A model generated the notes under the pieces. It was not told the origin of the DNA. It ran no database searches and saw only the letters and a program-made list of their open reading frames with translations. Of a DNA stretch of 64,000 nucleotides, positions 36,099 through 49,100 are shown in pieces; within the stretch, counting starts at the first letter, position 1, and every line of letters starts with the position of its first letter. The stretch is from Rhodamnia argentea (Eukaryota > Streptophyta > Magnoliopsida > Myrtales > Myrtaceae). The stretch is taken from the NCBI RefSeq assembly GCF_020921035.1, contig NC_063155.1, forward strand, positions 6,247,001 to 6,311,000, in the 5' to 3' direction. A program made the position numbers and the translations under genes.

Positions 36099-36680
36099 AG
36101 AATTACCAAAAATACCCTAAATTTATTGTAATTGTACCAATTCGGACATAATTTTTTTTGCCATTTTTTTTGTCAATGAGTCTTAAACCATTTGCAATTG
36201 TGCCAATTAAGTCCACTTTTTCGCCGATGCTGATGTGGCGTTGTCGGCGCTTATGTGGATAATTTTAATAGATTTTAACATTTTTATTTTATTTCCTTTT
36301 TTTTCCCTACCTTTTTTCCTACTTTACTGCACTGTGGCCGGCAGCTCCACGTTCTTTTTTCTTATTTTTGTATCTTCCTTTTTTTTTTTTTTTTTTCGTA
36401 CCCCACTGTACCGAGGCCGGCAGCTCTGGCGACCCTTGCCGGAGATCTCCGGCCACAGTATGGTGGGTACTAGGTAGGGAAAAGAAAAGAAAGAGAAAAA
36501 AGTGGGGAAAAAATTAAAATATTATTAAAAAATATCCACGTCGGCGTTGTCGGCCAAAGTGGACTAAATTGACATAATTACAAAAGGTTTAGGACTCAAC
36601 GCTAGTAAAAAGAAAATCTTTAGGACTAAATTGACACAATTACAATATGTCTAGGATTTTTTGTTGTTGTAATTTTTCCC
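36099..36680. mobile_element. large inverted-repeat element (about 580 bp)
   Basis: The left arm (tgtaattgtaccaattcgg ... aagtccactttttcgccgat ... gtcggcgcttatgtggat) pairs with the right arm (atccacgtcggcgttgtcgg ... aagtggactaaattgacat ... caattacaatatg). The centre holds two copies of ggccggcagctc and a short palindrome around ccggagatctccgg. No transposase. Confidence 0.75.
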
Positions 36681-37534
36681 TTTACCACTAATTGGATAAT
36701 TACGCACTCGCTGAACACGTAATTTAGACTTCACATTATTTCCGGGTGTTTATTTGGCACTTCTCTATTGTTTCTATTTTTACCCTCATGTCGCATCCAT
36801 GGTTAGAACCTTGGTGCGTAAATTTAAATTGTATCTCAACCAAGAATCAAAGGCTCCATCATTGAAAGGAAAAGGAGATTAACAATACATAAATATAAAT
36901 GTTAAAAAAAAAGGAGCTTTAGAATTTAGAATAAAAAAAACATTTTGCCAGAATATTTTGACCAAATAGAAAGCGTGATCCTAAAAGCGGCTTTCACCTC
37001 ATACGGCATGAGATTGTGACGGCCCAACAAAGGCAGCATGTCATCTCATAAATCTCAAAAAATTTTGACTTGTGCTTTGCTCTATCGCAGCTTATAATAG
37101 CTTTATCAAAAATTGTTTCTTGGTCGCCATGTTCGTTCATCTTAAAAACCACACGGCCCGTATAATCCGCCGAGCAACGTGCCCCGTCATCTCGACGGTC
37201 CTTCCTTAGCGAAAGAGTCGTCTCGGCGTACATTATCGCGGGAAACGCGCGCCAGGCACTCGGTTAAAATCGAGAACGAGTTTAGTCGAGGACTTAATAT
37301 GGGACTTTCGGTTAAGTCGCTGGCTATAAGCAAGCGTGTTGATGTCTATCCTCACATTGCTGAGATAACAGAGAATGAATCGATTGATTAGCAAATCTGC
37401 ATGTCTGTGGGCCAACTAATGATGAGAACATGTTACATGATTGCTATGAAATTACAACACTACATCAGCATCACCGAAAGCAAACAGTTTGCTGCGAAAA
37501 GTGGCCTCCACATCTTTCTCTGCACAGTAATAAG
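36681..37534. other. intergenic, no gene seen
   Basis: Short overlapping frames at 36994-37415 on both strands, none with a recognised motif. Confidence 0.4.
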
Positions 37535-37900
37535 TGCTAAATTAGTATATAAGTAATAAATTTATCATAAATTAATATTTTTTACCATCAAAAACCTCAA
37601 ATTGATATGCCCGTGACAAATTTACCATCCGTAAGTTTTGATTAAATCGGATTAATATCACAAAAAAGCAGGTATACCTGTGACAAATAGAGGGTAAAAA
37701 TCACAAACCGCTATCACATCACCTGTCAAGTGTTATCAAACTCAGCAATTTGACGATAAAATTTAACGGGAACTAATGGATGATAAATTTGGTACAAATA
37801 TATCAATTTGAGATTTTTAGTTGTCAAAAAATTAATTTAAAGTAAATTTGTCACATGTATACTAGTTTGGAGTTTTTCGTAATAGTAACCCAAGTCATAA
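37535..37900. repeat. dispersed repeat family R1, copy C
   Basis: Contains gtcacatgtatactagtttg followed by gagtttttcg and inverted partners (ctcaaattgatatgcccgtg), matching copies A, B and D. Confidence 0.65.
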
Positions 37901-38127
37901 TGATTCTGAAACTGTTTTTAAACCTTATCCGGCTCATTCTGAGGGAAGAAAAGGGCATCCTGAGCATGCTGATCCTCATTATGAGCAAGAATGATTAACC
38001 ATATGCACTTTAGTGGCCCAGTCAAAGCATTGACTGATGAGGAACCAGGAAAAACTAGTGGCAGATCTCATTCCAGAGGGAGAAAATAAAAACCCTTTTT
38101 CCTTTTCACCTCCCCCATTTTGCCTTC

Positions 38128-38134
38128 TATAAAT
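38128..38134 (+). promoter_or_regulatory. TATA box of the lipid-transfer protein gene
   Basis: tataaat, 111 bp upstream of the ATG, preceded by a CT-rich stretch. Placement suits a start of transcription near 38160. Confidence 0.7.
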
Positions 38135-38244
38135 TCAAGCATCATCCAAACCCAAACGCATCACCCTGACCCAAGTACACACACAAACTCACTCCAGTTC
38201 TTTTCTCCTCACATCCTCCTAGAGCAACCAAAAACAGAGAAGCA

Positions 38245-38532
38245 ATGAGGGCCCCGAGGGTCGCGCTCTGCGCTCTTCTGGCGGTGCTTCTCCTAGCGGA
38301 AGCGGAGGTGAGAGTGGAGGCTGCTGTGACGTGCAGGCCGATAGAGCTGAGCTCCTGCGTGAGCGCGATCACGTCCGCGACCCCTCCATCCACCCTGTGC
38401 TGCAGCAAGATCAAGGAGCAGAGGCCCTGCCTCTGCCAGTACCTCAGAAACCCAAACCTCAAGAAGTTTGTCAATTCCCCCAATGCCAGGAAAGTGGCCA
38501 GCACTTGTGGCACTCCCTTTCCCAAGTGCTGA
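38245..38532 (+). CDS. type 2 non-specific lipid-transfer protein
   Basis: Intronless frame of 95 residues. Residues 1-27 are a signal peptide (MRAPRVALCALLAVLLLAEA...), leaving a mature protein of about 68 residues, the normal size of the 7-kDa LTP2 class. The eight-cysteine pattern is complete: C-x7-C-x13-CC-x8-C-x-C-x23-C-x6-C, with the Cys-Leu-Cys (CLC) centre typical of type 2. These secreted proteins fold as four helices around a lipid-binding cavity and are linked to cuticle and suberin deposition and defence; which of these applies here cannot be told from sequence. Promoter TATA at 38128. No anomaly. Confidence 0.93.
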   Translation: MRAPRVALCALLAVLLLAEAEVRVEAAVTCRPIELSSCVSAITSATPPSTLCCSKIKEQRPCLCQYLRNPNLKKFVNSPNARKVASTCGTPFPKC

Positions 38533-40183
38533 GAAGTATCCATCCCCTCATGCCTAGAGCTTTCATTATCAATGCCGTTAGTCCTACTTCAGTAACTAAG
38601 AATTTTACCTGTGTCCTGATGCACCATTTTGTAATACTTTTAGGAGGGTTTTAAGTCCTTTGCTGCATGTGCTTATGTTGCTATATATGATGTGAAGGCA
38701 CTGGATGAGAGATGAAAATGGTACGTGGGTCATTGCCTCACTTACCACACGATACTCATTTCCAGGCTTATTCTCATGTATCTTGGATGTACTAATAGTA
38801 GTAGGCATAGTCTGGCTCAAAGCATGTTGTCTTTCAGCTGTTAAGCGTCTTCTCTTGTAAGCAAAAATGCAAGCAATATCTATGGATGTTCAGCCTCTCA
38901 ATGCTACAAGCAGAAGATGTAATGCAACGAATTCCCGTCATCGAGCTCTAGCTTCGGCAATCACTGCCATTTATCTGTACCATCACTACGTGCAATCACT
39001 ACAATTAAAAACCTATCAGCAAACAACTCATCAGCATCAATGACGCTCACCATCCCCAGAAAACTCGAATCTTTCTTATCAATTGATGAGACTTGCTAAC
39101 TTTCCGGGAGGACAGGTACAAATGTAGGTTGCAACCAGTCACACACCTCAACCATACTCTTCAAGTTCTCATCTGAATCTACAAGAGCTACCTCCTTAGA
39201 CATGCTTCCTGTTTGGAAGGGACACGGATGATCCGATCTGCAAGGACGATGAGTTGGGAACGCTTACCTAGCCAACATTTACATCCAGCCAAACCTCAAG
39301 GATCTAAACTATCTATAAACTCGGCCCTTTTTTTCGCCCATGCAGATTCACTCTGGTAATTTACGAAAACAAACCCTTTCCAAAACTTTCATGTTTTTTT
39401 GAAGCACAATTTCAACAAGGGATAGTAAACCTGTGGCGTACAAGAGACAACTGAAGCCATGTCTTTTTCACTCCAATCGTGGGGCGGCTTTCTTTTAGAC
39501 TATTGATCTCACGCAGACATAAAATCCACTCTTCAAGGGCCAATCCATCACGAGCAACCACGAAAAGCAGTAAACTAACAAACATTGCGCTACTGGACGG
39601 AAACGAGCCTGAAAATAACTAAAGGAACCAAACATTCTTATTTTCTTGCCTATCAATCAACCAAAAAGTAACATGGAACACCAAAGTCTAATTCTTTTAG
39701 CCTGTCCAGCAACTAAATCAAACTCCCCGAGTGAACTACACCATATGGTTTTTCCTCTGTTATGATGAGATTGTCATTATGCAGGTAAGTAGCAAGTCTA
39801 GTAAGATATCTCTACCAGAAGAAGGAAAGGGGAGATCGACAGTCAACAGTCACTTTTAGCCCAATTTACAACTTTGTCACTCTTACGATGGGCTTCTCTT
39901 CCACATGTATCTTCCGGCCCCAATCAAGATCCTCACCTTCTGTAGAAAGTTCTCTGTTTTCATACTTGCACCCTTTTCTGATTCTTTTCTTGCCTCCATT
40001 TTGGGAGAACCCAGTTTTCTGTTCTTTGTCACAAATGCAACAGCTAACCATTTCAACAAAAGTTCCTCCAAGAGCAAGATAGCTACTCCCCAAAATTCGA
40101 GTACAGTTTTGTTCATCATATGCTTCCTTTGTGCATGCAGAGAAGATTTCTTTTATTAAAACGATGAGACTGCCCTTGTATCA
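38533..40183. other. spacer between the LTP and DUF789 genes
   Basis: Includes the LTP 3' UTR (about 38533-38720) and the 3' region of the minus-strand DUF789 gene. Overlapping short frames at 39866-40159 on both strands look non-coding. Confidence 0.45.
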
Positions 40184-43100
40184 TCACCTGGCATACATGC
40201 CATGGGAAGCAAAGAACTGGAAGTCCGGGTGATTCACCCCACGGTGTCTCAGCCAATCTTCTGCAGCCGGCGTGAGGGAATTCGCCATTAGACTCTCACT
40301 GACCCCGTTTTGTGTCCACATGGACCGTTTAAACTTGTACGAAGCCATCCCGAAAACTGTTAAGCGTATCTTTGGGACACCATCCGTTTCATTGGGATAG
40401 ACAACAACTGGAGAACGGGTACCTCCACTACCTGCAAATGATTCAGACTTTGCTTCATATGATGCAAAGACATCTAAAATTAACAGATAAAGGATACAAT
40501 TTATTTGCATCATCCAGAGATACAGTTCACTGACAAATTAGCATATAACCAAATGCCCTCACTTTCAAAAGATTGATGGAAGATCTCATAAGAGATCATG
40601 TGCACATTAATGTGATGTAGCAAGGGGAAAATATTAGAAAAGGGGAAAATATTAGAAATGTTGAAGTGTTCATAAATAAATACAACTCAAATAGTTACCG
40701 GAGGAGATAAGAGCAATTACTTTAAAAATGTTTAGATCATATGGGATGAGAAAAGTCAGGGACCCCCTACAGGAAGTAATTCTTTTCTCCAGCAAGATCC
40801 TTTTTAGCTAAAAAGCTGAATCGAATTTCGCTGAGAGTATAACAGTGCAAAAACTTGCATATGCTTAAAGTATCTATAGGGAACAGAATATGTTAGTCAG
40901 ATGCACACATCGGTCAGAAAGGCCACTTTGATATGCAACATCCAGTACAGTAGAGACCATTTCGATACTATCTGATGGCTTCTAGATCAATAAGATGCCA
41001 CCAGGACTTCCCATGAGAACACCCTACACTCTTCACGGTAAGGGATAGCAACAAATTCGACATCTTCTACAATCACCTAACAGCACCTCAGACGTAATGC
41101 CTGAAAGAATTGGATTTCCACAGTTCCCTCTCTCTTGTTTACTAGAAGCAGTATTATACCCTCACTACGCCATCAGGCATTACCATCAATTAACATCACA
41201 AAATTGCTCATGTAAGATTATAATCTATCTTTAAGTAACTTCGAATTGCAAGGTAGTTCTCTGGACTTCTATCTCAGCGTCAGTCTTCTACCCCATTCAA
41301 TTTATCAGTCCACGTCACCTAGGATGTTACCTTTGACTTTAGTTTTTACTGTTCATTTGAGGTACTAGATCATTGTGATCCTACAATAACTAGCAACTAA
41401 TAGAAAAAGGAATGCTATAGGAAGAGGAGCTCAGACACAACTCTGATGTGGAATGGAATAGAAGGGGAAAGAGCGGAACTTATGAGGAATATATCGGCAG
41501 CATTGAGACTAAGTCGGCAAAAGCCACTCTCCCTATGTATTATAACTGGTTCGTGTCTCACCATTCCTTTCTCCATCACATGTAAACAGGTATTTATGTA
41601 TGCATATGCACGCACCCGTGGCAAATTTGTACTAGTAGGCACAGGTATATAAATAATAATGGTCATCACGTACAAGTACCTTCAATAGGGGTGGTCGAAA
41701 GGGAGTGATAAGTAAGAAAGCAAGCATCCAAATCTTTGAGTGTTGGACCAGTCGGTATCCGATATATTGGGTACCTATCATACCAGAAAAGTTAATAAAA
41801 ACCCCGAACACCATGACGCTTTGACAGGAAAATTCTGAAATCTCACCATGCTACAGAGATCCAACTTGATGGCAGCAAATCACAGCTTCTGAAAGTCTTC
41901 AGATCTGGAAATTGACGTGCAAGATCCATCACCTAACAGAGAACAAGGACAAATAGATGAAGAGTCAGATTGGAGATCGGGCCAGGGCTTAACTTTGAAA
42001 ATATTCAAAAGATCTACTAACCTTGTCTGCCAATGGTTCACGCCTATAAGGAGGATCTCGCTCCAAATATTCAAACAGCAGGCAACCTCTAGAGTTGCCA
42101 GTGTCACCATCATCACTAGAAAAGCCTTCCATTCCTGAACTGCTTCCATCACTACTACTCGAGTCCCTGTAGTAATCACCATCACTGTCCTCACCAGCTG
42201 ACCTACAATTTAGGAACTTTACCAATGTAAACATACATGATATAAGATAAGGAGCAATAAGGGGAAAAACCATATAGTGGAGCAGGAACAAAGGGAACAG
42301 AATAAATAATCTGGTAGCGGAGCCAAATTGAAAACCAAGCACTAAAACTCACTGTGTTAATTGATAATACAAACAACGTATGCAACCAATGTGAGCACGT
42401 GCTCACTTGTACATAGTACATACATTTGAATGTGGGTCTCTAGAAAGTGGTGTATACCTTTGCACATATACTTCTCTAACCTTAGTACTTATTAAACAAG
42501 TATGTGCTCACGTACATTCCCAGGTGTAAGTTGACAACTATGGATATACATACAACACCAAATCATTTACCAACCTCATAAGCACTCGCAGCGGAACGTC
42601 ATGAAGTTGAAACATCTGATAGGATGGGCTATAAAGAAATTCCTTTGTCGATAATAAGTTTACCATATAATCCATAGTCGCTATCAGATGCGAACAATTC
42701 TGTCTACTTTTTACATCACTTCATTAAGAGCATTAAAAGAGGAAAAGCAAACACATATATGTCATCTTCCATGATTCAGTACAAATCTAACTTCTATTGA
42801 GTAGCCACACGGTGATAAGCTAAAGAAGGGAACAGAAATGGGGTTATCATAGAAATAGCCATAAGGTCACAGAATGAGACGAGTCCCCCATTTTGTAACA
42901 TCTTTTTTTTTTTTTCTCTTTTTGTTGCACATATTGTACCATCTTAAGTGGGAGACCTAAGCATTTGCAACCACTAAAAATGTTACAAAATGGCTGCGAA
43001 TGCCTAGGTCTCCCACTTAAGATGGTACAATATGTGCAAAAAAAAACAGGATGTTACAAAATGGGGGACTTGTGCACTAATTAAATGTAACATTCAAAAT

Positions 43101-44259
43101 CATTTGCACCTCCACAACCAGCCATTAAACAAACAAGAGGTAAAGCTCCCACACTAGTGAGAAAAACAAACTTTAGGAGGCAGACGAGTGAAAAGCATAG
43201 CTTAACACTATTAATTGCCGGAGAGAGAGAGAGACAGCAACATACAATATGCTCCAATGAGCTAGATAAATGAGACCCAAACACATGGTGGAAATCAAGT
43301 GAGAGAAAATGAAAAACTGAGCTGCCAAGTCAACAGACAACACATTGGAAAGAAAAATTAACTAACATCAAACAACAGATCAAATAGGGAGATGGTGGAG
43401 CTTGCTATAACACATTCAATCAAACTCGAAGCATATGAATACCTCGACTTAGCATTTGGATTTGTAGATGGACCATACAGTTGAATGCCCGATAAGTATG
43501 GGACATAGTATTGAACAACAGAATCTCTGCCATCTAATAGCAAAGGCACTCCTGCGCCATACGCACTCCATTCCTTGAATGAATTCCACAGATCACCCAA
43601 AGTGAAGTAAGGCTGGAACTCGTCATCACAAGTCCTCCACCCCCTCATTATCGTCTACAGCGCAAACATACAACAAGCATATCAATTAAATTTTTTTCTA
43701 AATACCAACAGAAATGAACTAAAACAATCATTTAATTGCTTAGACAAAATGGACTATAATCCCATCTCAGCTAGGCCACCTAGCTCAACACAGCAATAAA
43801 GCTGCTCAGATCACCAAAACCGTCATCCTATCGACACATCATATAGAAAAAGCAATTATAAGTTATGGACAAACTCTTATTTTTTCCCTTAAAAATCTCT
43901 TAATGTTTTCGACAAGCTGAACAACGGTGAATAGACATCGATTTACAAACCTTGGGGAAATACTGAGCTTGGACTGAAGGAGTGGTTGAGTCCAAGAATC
44001 TGTCGAGATTACTGCGAGAGACCACCGAGCTCTTATCCACCGCATTCGCCGCCTCCACAGAATCCCCATTCTCAGAAGCTAAAGGCTTCCTCTTCGAATC
44101 AGGGCTTTCACTATCATCATTCCTACTTTCACTCTCATCATTCCTACTCCAGACGGCCGATTGTCTCTGCATCTGATTCTGGTTCTTCCTCGCCTTCACG
44201 GGGACGTAAAACCGGTCCTCGCCGCGAACTCTCCCGAATGGCAATCCAGTTCTCAACAT
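40184..44259 (-). CDS. DUF789 family protein
   Basis: Six minus-strand exons: 43951-44259, 43443-43654, 42022-42202, 41847-41932, 41680-41774 and 40184-40431. Every junction is in phase, giving about 376 residues. Visible landmarks: SNLDRFLDSTTPSVQAQYFPK, FTLGDLWNSFKEWSAYGAGV, an acidic Ser-rich insert (SSSSDGSSSG), LLFEYLERDPPYRREPLADK, FPDLKTFRSCDLLPSSWISV, AWYPIYRIPTGPTLKDLDAC, and a C-terminus ending WLRHRGVNHPDFQFFASH. This is the full DUF789 layout, a plant family without established biochemical function. The N-terminal 75 residues are low-complexity (RNDESESRNDDSES). Start 44259 was preferred over the in-frame upstream 44322, which adds a poly-Phe leader. Intron 2 contains a 189-bp hairpin element. 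Confidence 0.9.
40622..40663. repeat. 19-bp tandem duplication in the last DUF789 intron
   Basis: aggggaaaatattagaaa occurs twice in a row. Confidence 0.8.
42882..43070. mobile_element. 189-bp hairpin MITE within DUF789 intron 2
   Basis: Left end agtcccccattttgtaacatc and right end gatgttacaaaatgggggact are exact inverted repeats. The internal segment gcacatattgtaccatctta and its continuation agtgggagacct also pairs perfectly with the right half. Nearly the whole element folds back, leaving a loop of about 40 bp. No clear target duplication. Confidence 0.85.
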
Positions 44260-45690
44260 TTTCCTCCCCCCAGGCAAGAAAATCAAAGAACAAGAAAATA
44301 AACGGAAAAAAAAAAAAAACAAAGGTCACTTTCCTCGCCTTTCTCTCAAGTCCTCAATCAAGAGAGGCTCGAAAGCAGAACAACCCACGCGCCAAGTTTC
44401 GAAATTTCTCCCACTCTATTTCAGTTTACTGTGCACTCTCGGATTCTCTTTCTACCAATTACTATTCAGGGTCGACGAATGTCGTTCCCCAGCGCCCGGA
44501 TGAAGCGGAAAGAAGGACACCCAGAACAGAAGCCACGCGAGAAACCCAACAGAGATCAGCGATCGTCGAACCGATCGGATCCCCGAGAAGAGCAAGCCCA
44601 AGAACCCGGAGAGACTGTGAATAGCTCAAGGGACCAGGATTCGATTGGAAGCAAAGACCAGATCCGCAGGAGCGAACAGAGAGCCGTGCGAAGGAGGACA
44701 CAGAGGGAGGACTGAGGCTTGAAGAGAGAGAGAGAGGAAGGTTGGGAGGAAGGTTGGGAGGAGTGAATTATAGGTGAAGAACAAGGAGGAGGCACAAGCA
44801 CAACACCAACACAAAAAAGGGGCCCACTCTCTCTGGTTTCCCTGGGTTTTAGTGTTCCAAATTTTATTTCATCATTTTCCAATTTTTTTTTCCTTTTTTT
44901 TTTTCAAGCAACTTATCTTTAATTGGGAAAGAAAATTAGGATGGGAAATTTTGTTCCAGAATAAATATTAAAAAAAAAGAGAAATTTATTTTGATAAAGT
45001 CACTTAATATTTCTATTCTCGAAAATAAAAGTTATTTTCGAAAATCCCTTTCGGAAAAAAAATATTATTAAGCAGGCCTTAAGATGATTATTAATTTAAT
45101 TATTTGAATTAGGAAGATGAGGTGATTAAGCTGTGATGGGATGGGATTGGTGAATGAGTTAAATCAGAAAAGGGGGAAGGAAAAATGCTGCTCAGCGATT
45201 GGTGGGTTTGGTTGTGGGTTCGGATTGAGGAGGTGCCAGCGGCACGTGCGAGTCACGAGAGGTGCGGGACCCACGCGCAGCGCGTCCTCGTTATTTTCTC
45301 AATTCCTAATTTCTTTTATTTTATTTTATTTTTATTTTTTTGGAAGGAGGAGGAAAAGGTTGCGCACGTAATGATGGCACGAGGACGAGGAAGAAGGAAA
45401 TGTATCGTCAAATAGCAAGATGAAAAAGTCAACGAATGGGGCTAACTTTGACCCGCAAGCTTTTTCCTAAATTTTCATTTAATTTGAATCGGTGAGTTTT
45501 TCAAGGTGCATTGATTTCGGTACTTGAATAAAGATACATTATTATTTTAGCGCGCTAACTTTTCGTATAATTTGTATTTAATATTTGATATAATTCACTA
45601 GAAGTTATAAAACTTGTCTCGAAATGTCCAATCAAATCCTAAAACTTGCAAAAAGTGCAATCGAATCCTAAGATTTGTAAAAATGGCGCT
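44260..45690. other. upstream region of the DUF789 gene and spacer
   Basis: 44260-44770 is the probable leader and promoter, with aggttggga repeated tandemly at 44738-44762. Plus-strand frames here are antisense shadows. AT-rich after 44880. Confidence 0.4.
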
Positions 45691-46090
45691 GTCGAGTCAT
45701 TCTGTTAACTTTGTCTAATTTAGCTAGTGAAAAATACTGACATGGCATTTTTTAATATTTTTCCTCTCCTACGTGGCAATGACGTGGTTAAAACGACGTC
45801 ATTTTAGTTCAAATTTGATTTTTAATATAATATATAAGATAAGTTTTAAATTAAAAAACAGAAGCGGAAGCAAAAGCAGATTCTATTCTCTTTGCCGATG
45901 GTTATGCTTCTATTTTTTTAATTTACTTATTTTAAATTAAATACATAAATTTATATTTAAAATATTTTTTGAACCAAAACGACGTCGTTTTAGCCACATC
46001 ATCGCCATGTAGGAGAGGAAAAATATTAAAAAATGCCATGTCAGCATTTTTTACTAGCCAAATTAGACGAAGTTAACAGAATGACTCGAT
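45691..46090. mobile_element. inverted-repeat element with ~110-bp near-identical arms
   Basis: The arm 45691-45800 (gtcgagtcattctgttaact ... cctctcctacgtggcaatga ... aaacgacgtc) is matched inverted by 45977-46090 (gacgtcgttttagcc ... aggagaggaaaaatatt ... agttaacagaatgactcgat). The loop of about 175 bp is AT-rich. Weaker pairing extends outwards to about 45600 and 46140. Non-coding MITE or foldback element. Confidence 0.85.
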
Positions 46091-46140
46091 TGCGTCATAT
46101 TGACAAGTCTTATGACTGGATTATAGTTTTGTGACAAGAT

Positions 46141-49100
46141 TTAGAATTTCTAAGGAACATATCACTTAATATTTTAGAAAATTGAAAATTGCACAAAAAG
46201 TGTATTGGATAAACAATTGAATCACTCAGTGCCACATACTTTGGGAATCATCAGTATCTCATGATTTCTTTCCATCTATGGAGTTGCCATGGTCAGTATT
46301 TATAAACCCAATATTAATTGCTAATTTTTTTTTTGTAGCTCCTTATTTTCTGGACAATTTCTAATTTCAATTTTGTCAACCCATTTGCTAATTTTCCTTT
46401 CCTTTTCTTTTTTACTACTTCTCACTACATTTCTTACTTTTTTGGCAATGCCATATAACATGTGGTGATATATCTTCATAACGGGCTTCATATCTTAGTA
46501 ACTCAAACTTAAACGGCCACCTAAATTGAACCGAATTTTTTGATATTTTTGAATAATGTAACATCGAAGAGACACTGAGCTTACTAAACAAGTTAGAGAA
46601 CGCGTAAAGTCGTAAACGCGTATCGTATCATATCTTGAAATTAATTTGGTATTCTCGATATAAATTGCTCTATCCATATATAAACACAAAGTTTGTTTGA
46701 CTTGTTTACCGAGACTCGTTTAATGAGAAAAATATAACATGCCATTGATGGAACACAACGCATTAATATGCATTTAGACATGTTTTATAGAAGTCTATAC
46801 GCTCTTTTACATACTTATGTACATGATTTCGTTTTTGAAATGCGTTAAACATGCCTAGTCGTGCTACGTATTCTATTAGGGTTTCAAACGGGCGATACAT
46901 GTAAAGGAAATTATGTCATGAGCTTGATATGACGCGATTAAACGTGAAAATACACGAATTGCCAACAAAATAATTTTTTTTAGTAGGAGCCTAGGACGCT
47001 TATTTCGAACTCATGCGCTAATCACGCGCTTCATTCCATTTGATATTGTCATTGAATACGAACCACTTAAATTGTGAAAAAGGGGTTGATAACATCACAT
47101 GTTTGCCTCATTGCGTTGACACTTGGACATCAAAACAATGAACTTTCTTTGCTAAGAAGTTTGGGGAAAAACACCTTAATTTGTTCATTACGTAAGAGAA
47201 GACCCCTCATGAAGCAAGCCAACACGCAAAAGGAAATTAATTTTGCAAAATTATATGAAAGTACGTCCGATGAAAAAAATATAGGTGCGAAAGCGATGAT
47301 CGATCTACGCAAACATCGACATGTGCGTTACGAAAATATACAAGTTACTAATGAATTGCATGCTTCAAAATTTGACGAGTATTAGTGTGTTGATATTTTT
47401 TGCTTAGGGGATTTTCTGGAGGTCATGGAGGGCGCACAGACTATACTAGCGTGTATTAATTAGCCTAGTTATTTGAGAAATCAAGTGTTAGGAATAGCTA
47501 TGTTTTATGCTATAATTCGAAAAACAAGAATTGAAAATTATCCAATCAGTCTTACACAAATTTTACGAATATTAATTTAGTCTTATGTTTCAAATTTTAT
47601 CAGTAGAATCTTAAATTTTTGCTTGAAAATTTTAATGCAACCATTTTAATAAATTTTCGTCGAAAATCGCTAACTTGGTGGTTGACTTGCGGCGGCCGTG
47701 GCCCCGTGCATTTTACAAAGGCCTTTGGGTCATCCACCGATGATAGGGAGAGAAGGGGCAAAACTCACGTCAATCACGTAGCGATCATTGATTTCTCAGT
47801 GTGTGGACAGCACGAAACCTCACTTAGGGGAAGCTTCCATGGAGTTGTGCATTCGTGAGCACATGATGTCTGAACATAATTGATCCCTAAACCTACAAAT
47901 TACTACCTAATTATTTCAATAATTTATCTGTCTGAGCAGTTTCAAATATAAAAAGTCTAGGGTTAGCAAAATTATCCCTTTTATTCTAGGGTTAGCAAAA
48001 TTAGCCCTTTTATTTTTTTTATATTTTCCTTCTTTTGCCAAATTAATGTGGCACCTGATTTTCTTGACCATTAACTGGTTACAAGAAATCTTTTATAGGT
48101 ATTTTTTTTTATTAGGGTTTCTAACTTTCTAGGGCTTGGTCGGTGGTAACTGGTGGTCGGTCCATGGATAATGGGACTCCAGTTCATAAACTATAGTTTA
48201 CTCAGGTTTTTGGGCACATCTTTTGTCAGTCTTTGTCGCAATTAAATCAGGAAATCCTCTTTTACAAATGCAGAGATTTGTTTCTCTACTTGACTAATTT
48301 TTATAAGGTGAGGCTAATCTTCATGCATTTGTATTAGATGTTCCGGGAGCATTACCGTTGATGCAGTGTAACCGTCGGACGCACGATATTCTTAGAATTT
48401 GATAATTGCAATCTTCATTTGTCTATTTAGGTTCTGTATATTTTTCCGAAAATTAATAATTTGATAAAAATATTTTTCTAGAAATAATTACTTGTATCGC
48501 TTATAAAAATAAAGAAAGAAATTTTCGCCATTCACGAAAAATGTTTAGGCATATATTTTTGTCGATAAAAGATATATCTTTTCATTAACTAAATACTTTA
48601 GGTGATATAAGCGGTCGTTTCTATAAAAAAAAAATTCTAGATCATTCCTATTCTACGAGACAAAGGGAACCGGTATCGCCACTAAAAAATTCCGAGAAAA
48701 AATGGAATGTACATGGAAGTATAAATGTTGGAAGCATGCAACAGAAGCCTGTTGCTGGCACTTGAAAAGATCACTAAGAGGGAGTCTACTATGATATCAA
48801 GTAATCTATCCGATTATATCCCCTTTCAATGAAAAGTTTAAACTAATGAGTCACGGGCCTATCTCAATTATTAACTGTTCAACACCATAAAAATTCACCG
48901 ATGTAGGACTTTTCAACCACAATTCACATATGAATTTCAACGGTAACAAACGACATGACATTCAAGGTCTTGTTCCATTCGTGTTGCCCTCAAATTGTTG
49001 CACTTTTGTTGCAGTATGATACTTTTGCAACCCTAAGAAAGAGTCAACATTGACGTTGGACACAGCGTGGATGGGTGTCTCTTTGTCTTTTCCTTTCCTT

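Noticed and set aside
44431..44715. 94-residue plus-strand basic frame upstream of DUF789
   Set aside because: Antisense of the DUF789 leader and promoter, low-complexity Arg/Glu/Ser.
47074..47385. 103-residue plus-strand frame
   Set aside because: AT-rich spacer composition, no motif or splice context.
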